A stretch of 64,000 bases of DNA from Rhabdobacter roseus (GTDB lineage: Bacteria; Bacteroidota; Bacteroidia; Cytophagales; Spirosomataceae), in assembly GCF_014202275.1 (NCBI RefSeq), contig NZ_JACHGF010000001.1, positions 744,001-808,000 of the forward strand, written 5' to 3'. The notes beneath the pieces were generated by a model. The model had not been told where the DNA came from. It made no database searches and saw only the letters and a list, made by a program, of their open reading frames with translations. How positions within the stretch are numbered: the stretch's first letter is position 1; the number at the start of each line of letters is the position of its first letter. This document shows positions 32,942 to 43,400 of the stretch, piece by piece. A program made the position numbers and the translations under genes.

Positions 32942-33148
32942 ATGGAATTCGTATCAATCTTGGCATTTATGGGTTTGGGGGGACAGGAGATTTTCCTCAT
33001 TGCCTTGTTCATTCTCTTATTCTTCGGCGCAAAAAAGATCCCCGAGTTAATGCGTGGCCTGGGTCAAGGGATCAACGAATTTAAAAATGCGACTAAGGAC
33101 GTAAAGGATAATATCGAAAAAAGCATGGAGGATACTACCTCCAAATAA
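32942..33148 (+). CDS. tatA: Sec-independent twin-arginine translocase subunit TatA/E
   Basis: The 68-residue protein is the usual length. It has a single N-terminal membrane helix (EIFLIALFILLFFGAKKIPE), the conserved hinge FGAKKIPEL and an amphipathic helix with GLGQGINEFKNATKDVKDNI. TatA oligomers form the pore for folded proteins carrying RR signal peptides. Two such candidates lie in this window: the oxidoreductase at 48449 (NRRDFLQ) and the DUF1501 protein at 55351 (QRRDFLRG). A terminator follows. Confidence 0.95.
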   Translation: MEFVSILAFMGLGGQEIFLIALFILLFFGAKKIPELMRGLGQGINEFKNATKDVKDNIEKSMEDTTSK

Positions 33149-33184
33149 ATTGCTTTGATTCCGTAAAGCATTCATCTTCTTGGG

Positions 33185-33226
33185 GAGCCGTTTTGTAGCA
33201 ACACCGAAACGGCTCTTATCTTTTTT
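33185..33226 (+). terminator. Rho-independent terminator after tatA
   Basis: GAGCCGTTT (33185-33193) pairs with AAACGGCTC (33207-33215), followed by TTATCTTTTTT. Confidence 0.8.
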
Positions 33227-33254
33227 GTGTAATCCCTCAAAGTAAAGCACTATT

Positions 33255-34700
33255 TTGAAAGAGTACCTGTCGCTGGCTGACATACAGCACGATCTGCGTG
33301 CCGGAAACACTACCTGCGAAGAATTGGTAGGGTACTACCTGTCTCGTATCGACGCCCACCGTCATCTCAATGCTTTTGTGGAAGTATACGCCGAAGAGGC
33401 GCGAGCCCGCGCCCTGGAGGTGGACGCACGCCTGCGCGAAGGTACCGCCGGTAAGCTGGCGGGCCTGGTGGTGGGGCTCAAAGACGTACTTTGCCACGCG
33501 GGGCACGGGGTTCAGGCCGGCAGCCACATGCTCGACAACTACCGCTCGCCTTTTACGGCTACGGCCGTGCAGCGCATCCTGGACGAAGACGCCATCGTGA
33601 TCGGTCGGCAGAACTGCGACGAATTCGCGATGGGGTCATCCAACGAAAGCTCTTACTTTGGTCCGGTCCGTAACGCGGCCGACTCCACTCGGGTACCGGG
33701 CGGCTCGTCGGGTGGTTCGGCGGCGGCCGTACAGGCCAACCTCTGCCACGCCGCGCTGGGCAGCGACACGGGCGGCTCGGTCCGGCAGCCCGCCGCTTTC
33801 TGCGGTACCGTTGGGCTGAAGCCCTCCTACGGGCGGGTGTCGCGCTGGGGGCTGATTGCCTACGCCTCGTCGTTTGACTGCATCGGGCCCATTACCCGCA
33901 GCGTAGAAGACGCCGCGTTGCTGCTGGAAATCATGGCCGGGCCTGACGAGCACGACAGCACCGTGTCTACCCGGGAAGTACCTGCCTACTCGCGCGAGCT
34001 CCACTGGGAGCAACCTGCCCGCGTAGGGTACCTGCGCGAGGCCGTGGAGAGCGAGGCCGTGGAGCCCGCCATTCGGGAGCGCACCCTGGCCGTTCTGAAC
34101 CAGCTTCGGGAGCAGGGGCACACGGTAGAGCCCATCGAGATGCCGCTGCTGCGCTATTTTTTGCCTACCTACTACATCCTTACCACGGCCGAAGCCAGCT
34201 CCAACCTGTCGCGTTTTGACGGCGTGCGCTACGGCTACCGCAGTCCCGAGGCCTCCAATTTGGAAGGCCTTTATAAGAAATCCCGTACCGAAGGTTTTGG
34301 CGATGAAGTACGGCGGCGCATCCTGCTGGGTACTTTTGTTTTGAGTGCCAATTACTACGACGCATACTATACCAAGGCCCAGCGCGTTAGAAACCTAGTG
34401 CGAAAGGAATCCGAGGGGCTGTTCGATCACCATGACTTTCTGATTTCGCCCGTTACCCCAACTACCGCTTTCCGCCTGGGTGAAAAAATGGACGATCCGT
34501 TGCAGATGTATTTAGCCGATATTTTTACCGTACAAGCCAACGTGGTGGGGGCTCCGGCCATTTCCATTCCCAACGGCACGGACGAAGCCGGACTGCCCAT
34601 TGGGGTGCAGGTCATGGCGCGTCCCTTTGCGGAGCAAGACCTCCTGGCTTTTTCCAACTACCTGACTGAATTGATCGGAGCGGGAGAAAGCGTTAAGTAA
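33255..34700 (+). CDS. gatA: Aspartyl/glutamyl-tRNA amidotransferase subunit A (GatA-like amidase)
   Basis: The start is TTG (33255), giving MKEYLSLADIQHDLRAGNTT, aligned with GatA N-termini; no ATG lies upstream in frame near it. The amidase signature includes the catalytic Lys in GLKDVLCH, the cis-Ser and nucleophile Ser region in VPGGSSGGSAAAVQ and GSDTGGSVRQPAAFCGTVGL. The length of 481 residues is typical. GatA generates ammonia from Gln or Asn for converting misacylated Glu-tRNA(Gln) or Asp-tRNA(Asn). GatB and GatC are not in this window. Other amidases share the fold, but the sequence is close to GatA. Confidence 0.92.
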   Translation: MKEYLSLADIQHDLRAGNTTCEELVGYYLSRIDAHRHLNAFVEVYAEEARARALEVDARLREGTAGKLAGLVVGLKDVLCHAGHGVQAGSHMLDNYRSPFTATAVQRILDEDAIVIGRQNCDEFAMGSSNESSYFGPVRNAADSTRVPGGSSGGSAAAVQANLCHAALGSDTGGSVRQPAAFCGTVGLKPSYGRVSRWGLIAYASSFDCIGPITRSVEDAALLLEIMAGPDEHDSTVSTREVPAYSRELHWEQPARVGYLREAVESEAVEPAIRERTLAVLNQLREQGHTVEPIEMPLLRYFLPTYYILTTAEASSNLSRFDGVRYGYRSPEASNLEGLYKKSRTEGFGDEVRRRILLGTFVLSANYYDAYYTKAQRVRNLVRKESEGLFDHHDFLISPVTPTTAFRLGEKMDDPLQMYLADIFTVQANVVGAPAISIPNGTDEAGLPIGVQVMARPFAEQDLLAFSNYLTELIGAGESVK

Positions 34701-34853
34701 AGCCTAGCCATGAAACCAGGGACGCGACGTCCCGCCTACGCAGAAAGAAGAATACAGAGGTAGATCATCACTTTACACTGCCCGAAGCACACTAGCATAG
34801 ATCAGCAATTAATCTAGTATGAACTATAAAACTCGTAAATTCTCTTGACACTG

Positions 34854-36632
34854 ATGAAGACTGTAAAGCGTACGCTGTGGCTGACAGCCATTACGGTGGG
34901 CTTGTGGAATGTACCTGCTCAGGCTCAGGCAACGCCCCAACAAGAAGAAGTAGACTACGAAACCGATACCGTCGGACTGGCGATGGATTTCGTGCCGGAA
35001 ATTGAAAAGCCCTCGGTGGTGGTTCCCGGTGAGCTCATCAAAACGCGGCTCGCCTCTTTACAGAAAGAAATACCGCTGGTGTACCATCCCGATTCTCATA
35101 AGTTTGTTGAGTATTTTATCAATATAAAGCCCCACTTCACCCGGCGGATGCTGGAGCACAAGAACCTCTATTTTCCCATCTACGAAAAAGCGTTTGCCAA
35201 GCACGGCCTGCCGGATGAGCTCAAGTATCTGTCCATGATCGAGTCCGGGCTGGACCCGCGCATTATTTCGTACGCCGGAGCGGGTGGGCTGTGGCAGTTT
35301 ATGCGCCCAACGGGCCGGGAGTTTGGCCTGCGGCAGGATGCTTACATTGACGAGCGCTTCGACCCGGAGAAGTCCACCGAGGCGGCCTGTAGGTACCTGC
35401 GCCAGCTGCACAAGATCTTTGGTGACTGGGAGCTGGCCCTGGCCTCGTACAACGCCGGCCCCGGCAACGTACGGCGGGCCATGCGCCGCTCGGGAGGAGA
35501 TACGTTCTGGTCGGTGTACCCGGCGCTGCCCAAGCAGACCCGTCACTATGTACCCCAGTTCGTGGCGATGCTCTACATGATGCACTACGCCGAAGATCAC
35601 GGCATTGTGGCCGAAAACCCCGAGTACCTCACCGTTACGGATACAATCCACGTGAATGGGTACCTGGATCTGACTACTTTTTCGGCGCTGAGCAGTGTGA
35701 GTATGGAAGACCTGCGCAAGCTAAACCCCCAGCTCATCAATACGGTACTGCCCGACTACACCCGCGATTTCGTGCTGAAAGTACCTGCCGAACAGTTTGC
35801 CTACATGAAACCCATGCGTCCGGCCATCATGGACTCGGCCTCCAAAAAGAATGGCGTACGAGTGATGCTGGCCTCCAACGACTACGAGGGCGATTATGAA
35901 TACAAAACCAAGCGGGTGACGTATACCGTCCGCAGTGGTGAGACGCTCTCGTCCATCGCCAACAAGCACCGGGTGAGCGTAGCCGAGCTGAAAAAATGGA
36001 ACCGGCTCAAGAGCAGCAGAGTACTGCGTGGCCAGCGCTTGACGATTGTACGGCAGGTACGGGTAGCAGCCCCGGCACCCGTGCTGATAGCCGAAGCCAA
36101 GCCCAAAACAACTACCGCGCCGGTAGCCACCACCACCGAAGAAACGGATGATGAAAACGAAGAGCTAGTAGCGGAGGGTACCCCGGTTGCTGAAGCGAAG
36201 CCCGCCTCCGGGAAGGCAGGAGCGGCGGCCAGCTCGGTAGCCTCAGCCACTACGACCAAGTCCGTCAATCACCTGGTGAAAAAAGGCGAAACGCTGACGG
36301 TCATTGCCCGGCAGTACGGCGTAGAAATAAGTGATCTCAAGGAGTGGAACGACATGGAAGACGGTCGGCTGCTGGCTGGGCAGAAGCTCGTGATCCAAAA
36401 GCAGGTAAAGGGTGAAGTACTGGCCAAAAGTACCGATACCAAGGCTACTGCCCCAACGGTGGCGGCGCAGCCTAACTACCCCATCAAGGCTCGTTACCAT
36501 ACCGTGCAGCAAGGCGATACGCTCTGGACTATCTCGCAGCGCTACGGCTTGACCGTTGACAAAATTAAAAGGAATAATAATATCCGTGGCAATAGCATTA
36601 AAGCAGGTATGAAGTTGCTCATAACAAGTTAA
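34854..36632 (+). CDS. Lytic transglycosylase with three LysM domains (MltD-like)
   Basis: The ATG at 34854 (MKTVKRTLWLTAITVGLWNV) gives a cleavable signal (AQAQA); a TTG at 34845 would add three residues. The SLT domain (about 85-260) has MIESGLDP with the catalytic Glu at about residue 130, AGLWQFM-like GGLWQFMRPTGREFGL and ALASYNAGPGNVRRAM. A proline/alanine-rich linker separates three LysM peptidoglycan-binding repeats, starting near residues 357, 470 and 545 (e.g. RSGETLSSIANKHRV, KKGETLTVIARQYGV, QQGDTLWTISQRYGL). It cleaves glycan strands of peptidoglycan, yielding 1,6-anhydro ends, in the periplasm. A terminator follows. Confidence 0.93.
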   Translation: MKTVKRTLWLTAITVGLWNVPAQAQATPQQEEVDYETDTVGLAMDFVPEIEKPSVVVPGELIKTRLASLQKEIPLVYHPDSHKFVEYFINIKPHFTRRMLEHKNLYFPIYEKAFAKHGLPDELKYLSMIESGLDPRIISYAGAGGLWQFMRPTGREFGLRQDAYIDERFDPEKSTEAACRYLRQLHKIFGDWELALASYNAGPGNVRRAMRRSGGDTFWSVYPALPKQTRHYVPQFVAMLYMMHYAEDHGIVAENPEYLTVTDTIHVNGYLDLTTFSALSSVSMEDLRKLNPQLINTVLPDYTRDFVLKVPAEQFAYMKPMRPAIMDSASKKNGVRVMLASNDYEGDYEYKTKRVTYTVRSGETLSSIANKHRVSVAELKKWNRLKSSRVLRGQRLTIVRQVRVAAPAPVLIAEAKPKTTTAPVATTTEETDDENEELVAEGTPVAEAKPASGKAGAAASSVASATTTKSVNHLVKKGETLTVIARQYGVEISDLKEWNDMEDGRLLAGQKLVIQKQVKGEVLAKSTDTKATAPTVAAQPNYPIKARYHTVQQGDTLWTISQRYGLTVDKIKRNNNIRGNSIKAGMKLLITS

Positions 36633-36657
36633 TTAGTGCTAGCTTTGCTTTGTGCCG

Positions 36658-36693
36658 ACACCCGCAAGCCGCTTATCAAGGTTTTGCGGGTGT
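36658..36693 (+). terminator. Stem-loop terminator after the LysM transglycosylase gene
   Basis: Arms 36658-36667 and 36684-36693 pair over ten bases (ACACCCGCAA / TTGCGGGTGT) around a 16-base loop, 26 bp after the stop codon. Confidence 0.65.
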
Positions 36694-36739
36694 TGTGTAA
36701 GTAGTACTTTTACCGCTTAGAATTACTCCATACTACTAT

Positions 36740-37330
36740 ATGATTGCTTACGTTGCCGGAAAGCTGGCCTACAAGGAACCTGCCTATGCTATCATAGATA
36801 CCCAGGGGGTAGGCTACGAAACGCGGATTTCGCTCCAGACCTACGCGGCCCTTCCGGACGTAGGGCAAGACTGTAAGCTGGTGACCTACCTCAACATTCG
36901 GGAAGACGCCCACGTGCTGTTTGGTTTTGCTGACGGGGACGAAAAGCAGCTATTTCTAGATCTGACTGCCGTGTCGGGGATAGGCCCCTCGACGGCGCTG
37001 GTGATGCTATCCTCGTTGTCTTCATCCGAGATTCGCCACGCCATTGTGAACGAAGACCTGCGCGTGATCCAATCCATCAAGGGGATCGGCTCCAAGACGG
37101 CCCAGCGGGTCATTCTGGAGCTAAAAGATAAGATGCGTAAAGAAGAGTTGCTTTCGCCCTTGTCGCTTACGGCGGCATCGCCCGGAAATAAGCTGCGAAA
37201 CGAAGCGCTGGCCGCCCTGATGACGCTGGGGATTCCGAAGCCAGCTGCCGAAAAAAGCATCGAAACTATATTGAAACGAGAAGGAAACGAAATCTCGCTG
37301 GAACAGCTGATAAAACTGGCACTTCGGTAG
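36740..37330 (+). CDS. ruvA: Holliday junction branch migration protein RuvA
   Basis: The 196-residue protein matches RuvA in full. The N-terminal OB domain (MIAYVAGKLAYKEPAYAIID, GVGYETRISLQTY) is followed by two helix-hairpin-helix motifs (LTAVSGIGPSTALVMLSSLS and IQSIKGIGSKTAQRVILELK) and a C-terminal domain III (EALAALMTLGIPKPAAEKSI) that contacts RuvB. RuvA tetramers hold four-way junctions for RuvB-driven migration. RuvB and RuvC are elsewhere. It precedes sprA by about 130 bp; the order ruvA, sprA, gcvH is common in Cytophagales and other Bacteroidetes as far as I recall. Confidence 0.97.
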   Translation: MIAYVAGKLAYKEPAYAIIDTQGVGYETRISLQTYAALPDVGQDCKLVTYLNIREDAHVLFGFADGDEKQLFLDLTAVSGIGPSTALVMLSSLSSSEIRHAIVNEDLRVIQSIKGIGSKTAQRVILELKDKMRKEELLSPLSLTAASPGNKLRNEALAALMTLGIPKPAAEKSIETILKREGNEISLEQLIKLALR

Positions 37331-37398
37331 TGAGATACTCCCTAAAAAAATCGTTTTGAAAAAAGAATATTGGCAAGGTTTTGGCCGTTCTGTGGATA

Positions 37399-37422
37399 GT
37401 CCGGAACCACCCAGTTCCGGAC
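37399..37422 (+). promoter_or_regulatory. Stem-loop in the ruvA-sprA intergenic leader
   Basis: GTCCGGAAC (37399-37407) pairs with GTTCCGGAC (37414-37422) around a 6-base loop, about 40 bp before the sprA start. No T-run follows, so it is not a standard terminator; its function is unknown. Confidence 0.35.
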
Positions 37423-37463
37423 GGCCAACTACCCGAACCCTCTCAAACTAAGTGTGAACGACT

Positions 37464-40400
37464 TTGTCAGCAACGGTCTACCAACTCCTCTTCAGGTCAG
37501 TAACTATTTCCGCGGGCGCGCTGCTGTTGGTCACGGCTCCCGTAAGTAGGTACCCCCAATCCTATACAGGCCCCTACGAGGCCCAAGGGGGCCTTTCGGT
37601 CATGGATACCCTACCTGACACGACGGCTGACGAGCTGAAGCGTTCGGGACGGCAGGCTATAGTACGCTGGCAAGATTACTACCGCAACCGGTTTGCGGAC
37701 CCACGCCCCCGATCGCCGTTTTATTTGTCCGATCCCAACAACATCAATACCACCATTCGGCTCGACTCCACGGGGCGCGTGGGGATCTTTGAAGATATAA
37801 CTACCCCCAAAGGCATTCTGGATTACCGGCCCGCCGAAAGCCTGGACCTGGAAACTTACAACGAAATTCAGGAAAAAAGAGCCTTTAATAGCTTGCTGCG
37901 GGAGTACGCGGCCCGGCAAGACGGCCAGAGTGCCATGGGTGGGCGCGGCTTGTTACCCAAGCTGGACATGCCTCCCGCGCTGGACAAGCTGTTTGGGAGC
38001 AATTTTATGGATTTTAAACCCAACGGTTTCGTAGCGCTGGATCTGGGCGTGATCCACCAGTTTATCGACAACCCGGCCGTCCCCATCCGCCAACGCCGCA
38101 ACACCAACTTCCTTTTTAACGAGCAGATCAACATCAATTTTAACGCGAACCTGGGTGATCGGATGGGCTTCTTGACCAACTTCGACACCAAGGCCAGCTT
38201 TAACTTTGAAAACGCGCTGCGCCTAAACTACAAGGCCCCCGAAGAAAGCCTAATTCGGAAGGTAGAGGCGGGTAACATCAGCTGGCCGCTCAACAGCCAG
38301 CTCATTCCGGGAGTACAGAACCTCTTTGGCCTCAAGACCGAGTTTCAGTTGGGGCGGCTGAATGCCACCGTAGTAGCTTCTCAGCAGCGTTCGCGGAAGG
38401 AACGGATTGTGCTACGCGGCGGAGCGCAGACGAAGGATTTTGAGATCAGGGTAGATACCTACGACGAGAACCGTCATTTTTTCCTCTCGCAGTACTTCCG
38501 TAATATCTACGAAAGCGCGTTGAAGAATCTGCCCATGATTACCTCGGGCGTGACGATCACCCGGATGGAAGTATACGTCACCAACCGCACCACCACGACC
38601 GAATCGCTGCGGAACATTGTGGGCTTTTCGGATTTAGGCGAGCCTCGTCCCTACAATGCTACCAATCCCAGCTTGCAGCCCATAACAGCCAGCTCGCCCG
38701 CCAATAACGAAGCCAATGGCCTGTATACGGCCCTACGCAACGACGAAACATTCCGGCAGGTAGATCGGACCTCCGATGCCCTGACCGGAGCGCTGGGCCT
38801 TCAGAAAACCATCGACTACGAGCTGCTGCGGGGAGCCAAGCGGCTGATCATGGACCGGGAGTACAAGTTTCATCCCCAACTGGGGTACCTGTCGCTAACG
38901 GTGCCTTTACGCAACGACGAGGTACTGGCCGTGGCTTACGAGTACACGCTCAACGGACGGGCTTACAAAGTAGGAGAGCTGACCGAAGACTACCAGAACC
39001 GCAACGACGACGAGGTCATTGCGTTGAAATTGCTCAAGTCGTCCACCATCCGGAACAACACCCAGCTGCCGATGTGGGACCTGATGATGAAGAACGTGTA
39101 CTCGCTCGGCACCAGCCAGATTGACAACACCGGATTTCAGCTACGGATCATCTACAAAGACGACCTGACCGGCATCGACAACCCCAACCTCCAGGAAGGT
39201 AGTTTGCAAAATACCCCGCTGCTGCGGCTGGTGGGGCTGGACCGGCTGAACCCCGTGAACGACCTGCAACCGGATGGGAACTTTGATTTTGTGGAAGATA
39301 TCACCATCGACTCCGAAACGGGCCGGATCTTTTTTCCGGTGCTGGAGCCCTTCGGATCCAACCTGGCGAAGTACTTCGGGCCGGGAGAAGAAATTCTGCG
39401 GGAAAAGTACGTGTTTGAAGAGCTCTACCGCACCACGCTTATTGACGCTCAGCAGGTCAATGAAAAAAATAAGTTTTATCTAAAGGGTAGTTACCAGTCG
39501 GTGGGTGGCACGGACGTGCAGCTGCCGTTTGGGGTGTCGGAGCAGTCGGTGACGGTCACGGCCGGGGGCGTAGCCCTCACGCCGGGACAAGACTTTATTG
39601 TGGAGGCGCAGATTGGCCGGGTACGGCTGGTCAATCCCAGCATCCTGAACTCGGGCCGGGAGATTATCATTGAATTTGAGCGGCCCGACATGTTCAACAA
39701 CCAGATCCGTACCTTGCTGGGTACCCGCCTGGACTACCTCCTGAACAGCGACATGAGCTTCGGGATGACCGCCATGCGCTACCGGGAAACGCCCGCCGGG
39801 TTTTTGACCCGCGTCGCCATTGGCAACGAGCCCTCCAACAACACCATTCTGGGTTTGGACGCCAACATCCGCAAGGAAGCCCCTTTCCTGACCAAGCTAT
39901 TGGACAAACTACCCCTGCTGCAAACCAAGGAAATGTCCAACATTCAGTTTAAGGGCGAGGTCGCCCAGCTGCTTCCGGGGGTGTCGCCGCGCATCAGCAA
40001 CCGTTCGCTCATCGATGACTTTGAGGCCGCGCGTACCATCTACGACCTCACCCGCCAGCCTACCCGCTGGCGCCTGGGCTCCACGCCGCAGCAGTTTCCG
40101 CAAGGTAGCTCTACGGAACCTCTCGAGTTTGGGTACCGCCGGGCGCGGGTATCGGCCTACTCGGTGGATAATATTTTTGGGCGGGGGATGGGGATCTCCT
40201 TTTTTCAACCACCTGCCAATCTAACGGAAGAAGACCGGCAGAACTACTACGAGCGTTTATTCCGTCCGCAGGATATTTTTCCCGGACGCAACCAGCTGCT
40301 GAATAACTTTTTGCCGCAAAATATCCTGGATGTCGCCTACTACCCTCGGGAAAGAGGTATGTACAACTACAACCCGGACCTGGACCCCGACGGCCGCCTG

Positions 40401-43400
40401 AAAAATCCTAAAGGTAACTTTGGCGCCATCAGCCGGGCCATTACGTCGGACATTGACTTCGACAACGCCAACATCGAAAGCATCGACTTCTGGATGATGG
40501 ACCCCTTTCTGGATGGTCCCCGGGGGGTAGTTCGTGACGGCGTGGAAAACCGCAACAACGTGACCGGCGGGAAGCTGGTATTTAATCTGGGGGATGTTTC
40601 GGAAGATGTGGTTAAAGACGGGCGCTTCAACTTTGAGAATGGCCTGCCCATAACCGATAACCCCACCAGCGCGCAGATAGACTCCTCGGCCTGGGGGCGG
40701 GTGACGCGGCAGCAGTACCTGATCAACGCGTTCAGCAACGAGCCGGGGGCCCGCGAAAAGCAGGACATTGGCCTGGATGGCCTCAACAATGCGCAGGAGC
40801 GCAGGTACTTTCAGGAGCGTTTTCTGGACCGGCTTCCGGCCAACCTCACAGCGGCCGCGCGGGAGCGCATCCTAAACGACCCGTCGGGCGACGACTTTCA
40901 GTTTTACTTGGGCCCCGAACTGGATTCAGCGGACCAAAAGGTACTTGAGCGCTATAAGTACTTCATGGGTATGGAACGAAACTCGCCCGAAAGTACCTCC
41001 AGCTCCAGCAACATTACGCCCGCTTCCACCAATATCCCCGATTCGGAAGACCTCAACGCCGATAATACCATCAACGACAACGAAGCCTACTACGAATACG
41101 AAGTGGACCTGAAGCCGGGGGCGCTGGACATAGGCAACGGGTACATTGTGGATAAAACCCTGGCCGACGGCACCAACTGGTACTTGTTCCGGGTACCGGT
41201 GCGGGAGTTTACGCGTAAAGTAGGAAGCATCAACGGCTTCAAATCCATCCGCTTTGTGCGCATGTACCTGACGGATTTTGAGCAGCCGGTGGTACTTCGC
41301 TTCGCCCAGCTGCAAATGGTAGGCCAGCAGTACCGCAAGTACACCGCCGACCTGGACGCCCCCGGCCTCCAGGAGGTACCTGAGCCCTACGACGCCAAGT
41401 TTACGGTAGGTACCGTGAGCGTGGAAGAAAACAGCCAGAACAACAACGAGGCCAAAAAGTACGTGTACGACCTGCCGCCGGGCTGGCAGCGCGACCAGGA
41501 TATTTCGCAGCCTACGGCCAATTTTCAGCTCAATGAGCAGTCGATGAGCCTGTGTGTAACGGAGCTTCGGAACAACGACTCGCGGGCCGTTTTCAAGAAC
41601 GTAAGCCTGGACCTGCAGTTCCGGAAGCGGCTACGCATGTACATCCACATGCACAACGACGAAGACGAAAACTACCAGGTAGGTGCTTTCATGCGGCTGG
41701 GTACGGATTTAACCCAAAACTACTACGAAATCGAGGTGGCGGGCCTGCGCTCCACGCCCGAAAACCGCAGCGCCCGGGAGGAAATCTGGCCGGAAGAAAA
41801 CGAGATCAACGTAGCGCTGGAGGAGTTGATTCGGGCCAAGGCCGAGCGAAACCAGAGTGCCAGCCGCACCCTGACTATCCCTTACTCCATCATAACGGCC
41901 GACGGCCGCCACCGGATCACCGTGGTAGGAAACCCCGATCTGAGCGCAGTGCGGGTACTTATGATCGGCGTTCGGAATCCTAAGTCGCTCGATGAACGTT
42001 CCAAGAGTTTTTGTATTTGGGTGAATGAAATGCACGTGGAGGGTTTTGACCAGTCGGCGGGGCAGGCGGCCGTAGGGCAGCTGAACGCCAAGCTGGCGGA
42101 CATCGCTACCGTCACTGCCTCCGGGCGCTTCGAAACGTTTGGGTTTGGGGGAGTTCAAACCAAAATAGGAGAGCGGGCCCGGGCCACGACTACGGAGTTC
42201 GGGATTTCGTCGAACATTGCAGTAGATAAATTCCTGCCGCAGCAGTGGGGGTTCAGTATTCCGCTGTACGTCAACTACGACAATCGCAAGATTACACCGC
42301 ACTTCAATCCCCTGGATCCGGATACGCCGCTGGAAACGAGCCTGGCTAACCTGGAAAATGCCGAGGCGCGCGAACGGTACCGACGGATGGTGGAAGACAA
42401 CACCGTGCGGCGGGGGATCAACCTTTCCAATGTACGCAAAGTAAAAACCAAGCCGGGCGCTAAGAACCATTTCTATGATTTCGAGAACCTGGCCTTTACC
42501 TACGCGTTCAGCGATTTGCGCCGTACCAATGTCCTGACCCAGGAGTACTCGCAGCGCATGTACCGGGCCGGGGTGGCCTATGCCTACAGCAGCCAGCCTA
42601 AGCCTTTGGAGCCTTTCCGGAAGTGGGAAACCACCAGCCGGTACCTCAACTTCGTGAAGGATTTTAACGTGACACTCCTACCTACTTCGGTGGCAGTGCG
42701 GGCCGACGTAGACCGGAACTTCACCAAAACCCAGCTTCGGAATTCGGACCTAACCACGGATGGCATGGAGCCCTACTTTGAGAAGTACTTTTGGTTCAAC
42801 CGCTACTACGACCTGAACTGGAACCTGACCCGCAACGTGGTACTTACCTACAACTCGGTGGCGAATGCCATCATCGACGAGCCCCTGGGTGACATCAATA
42901 CGTCCGAGAAACAGGATGTACTTTGGAACAATTTCAAACGGCTGGGGCGGATGAAAAACTTCGACCAGCGCATCAACCTGACCTACCGCCTACCGCTCGA
43001 CAAACTACCCCTGACCGACTGGCTCACCGCCGACTACAACCACCGGATCGGGTACCAGTTCCAGGCCAACGCGCTGGGTATTTCGGATTCGCTGGGCATT
43101 CCGTTTGGCAATATTGTGCGCAACAGCCGCGAGCGCGGCGTGACGGGAGGGGTGGATTTCGTGGCACTTTATAACAAGCTCAGGTACCTGAAATTCGCCA
43201 ATTCGCCTTCGGCCCCCCGCAAAAACTTTGCCCGCAGCCCGGGTGATATGGAAGACATTCAGCAGCGCTCCAGCGAGGTACTTAAAAACGTAACGCGCCT
43301 CCTGATGACCGTGCGCCGCATCAACGTGACCTACTCCATCCTGGAAACAACGGCCCTGCCCGGCTACCTGAATACACCGCAGTACTTTGGCCTGGACAAC

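Noticed and set aside
34709-34735. GGGACG/CGTCCC hairpin after gatA as a terminator
   Set aside because: The stem is six bases with a three-base loop and no T-run; too weak to support.
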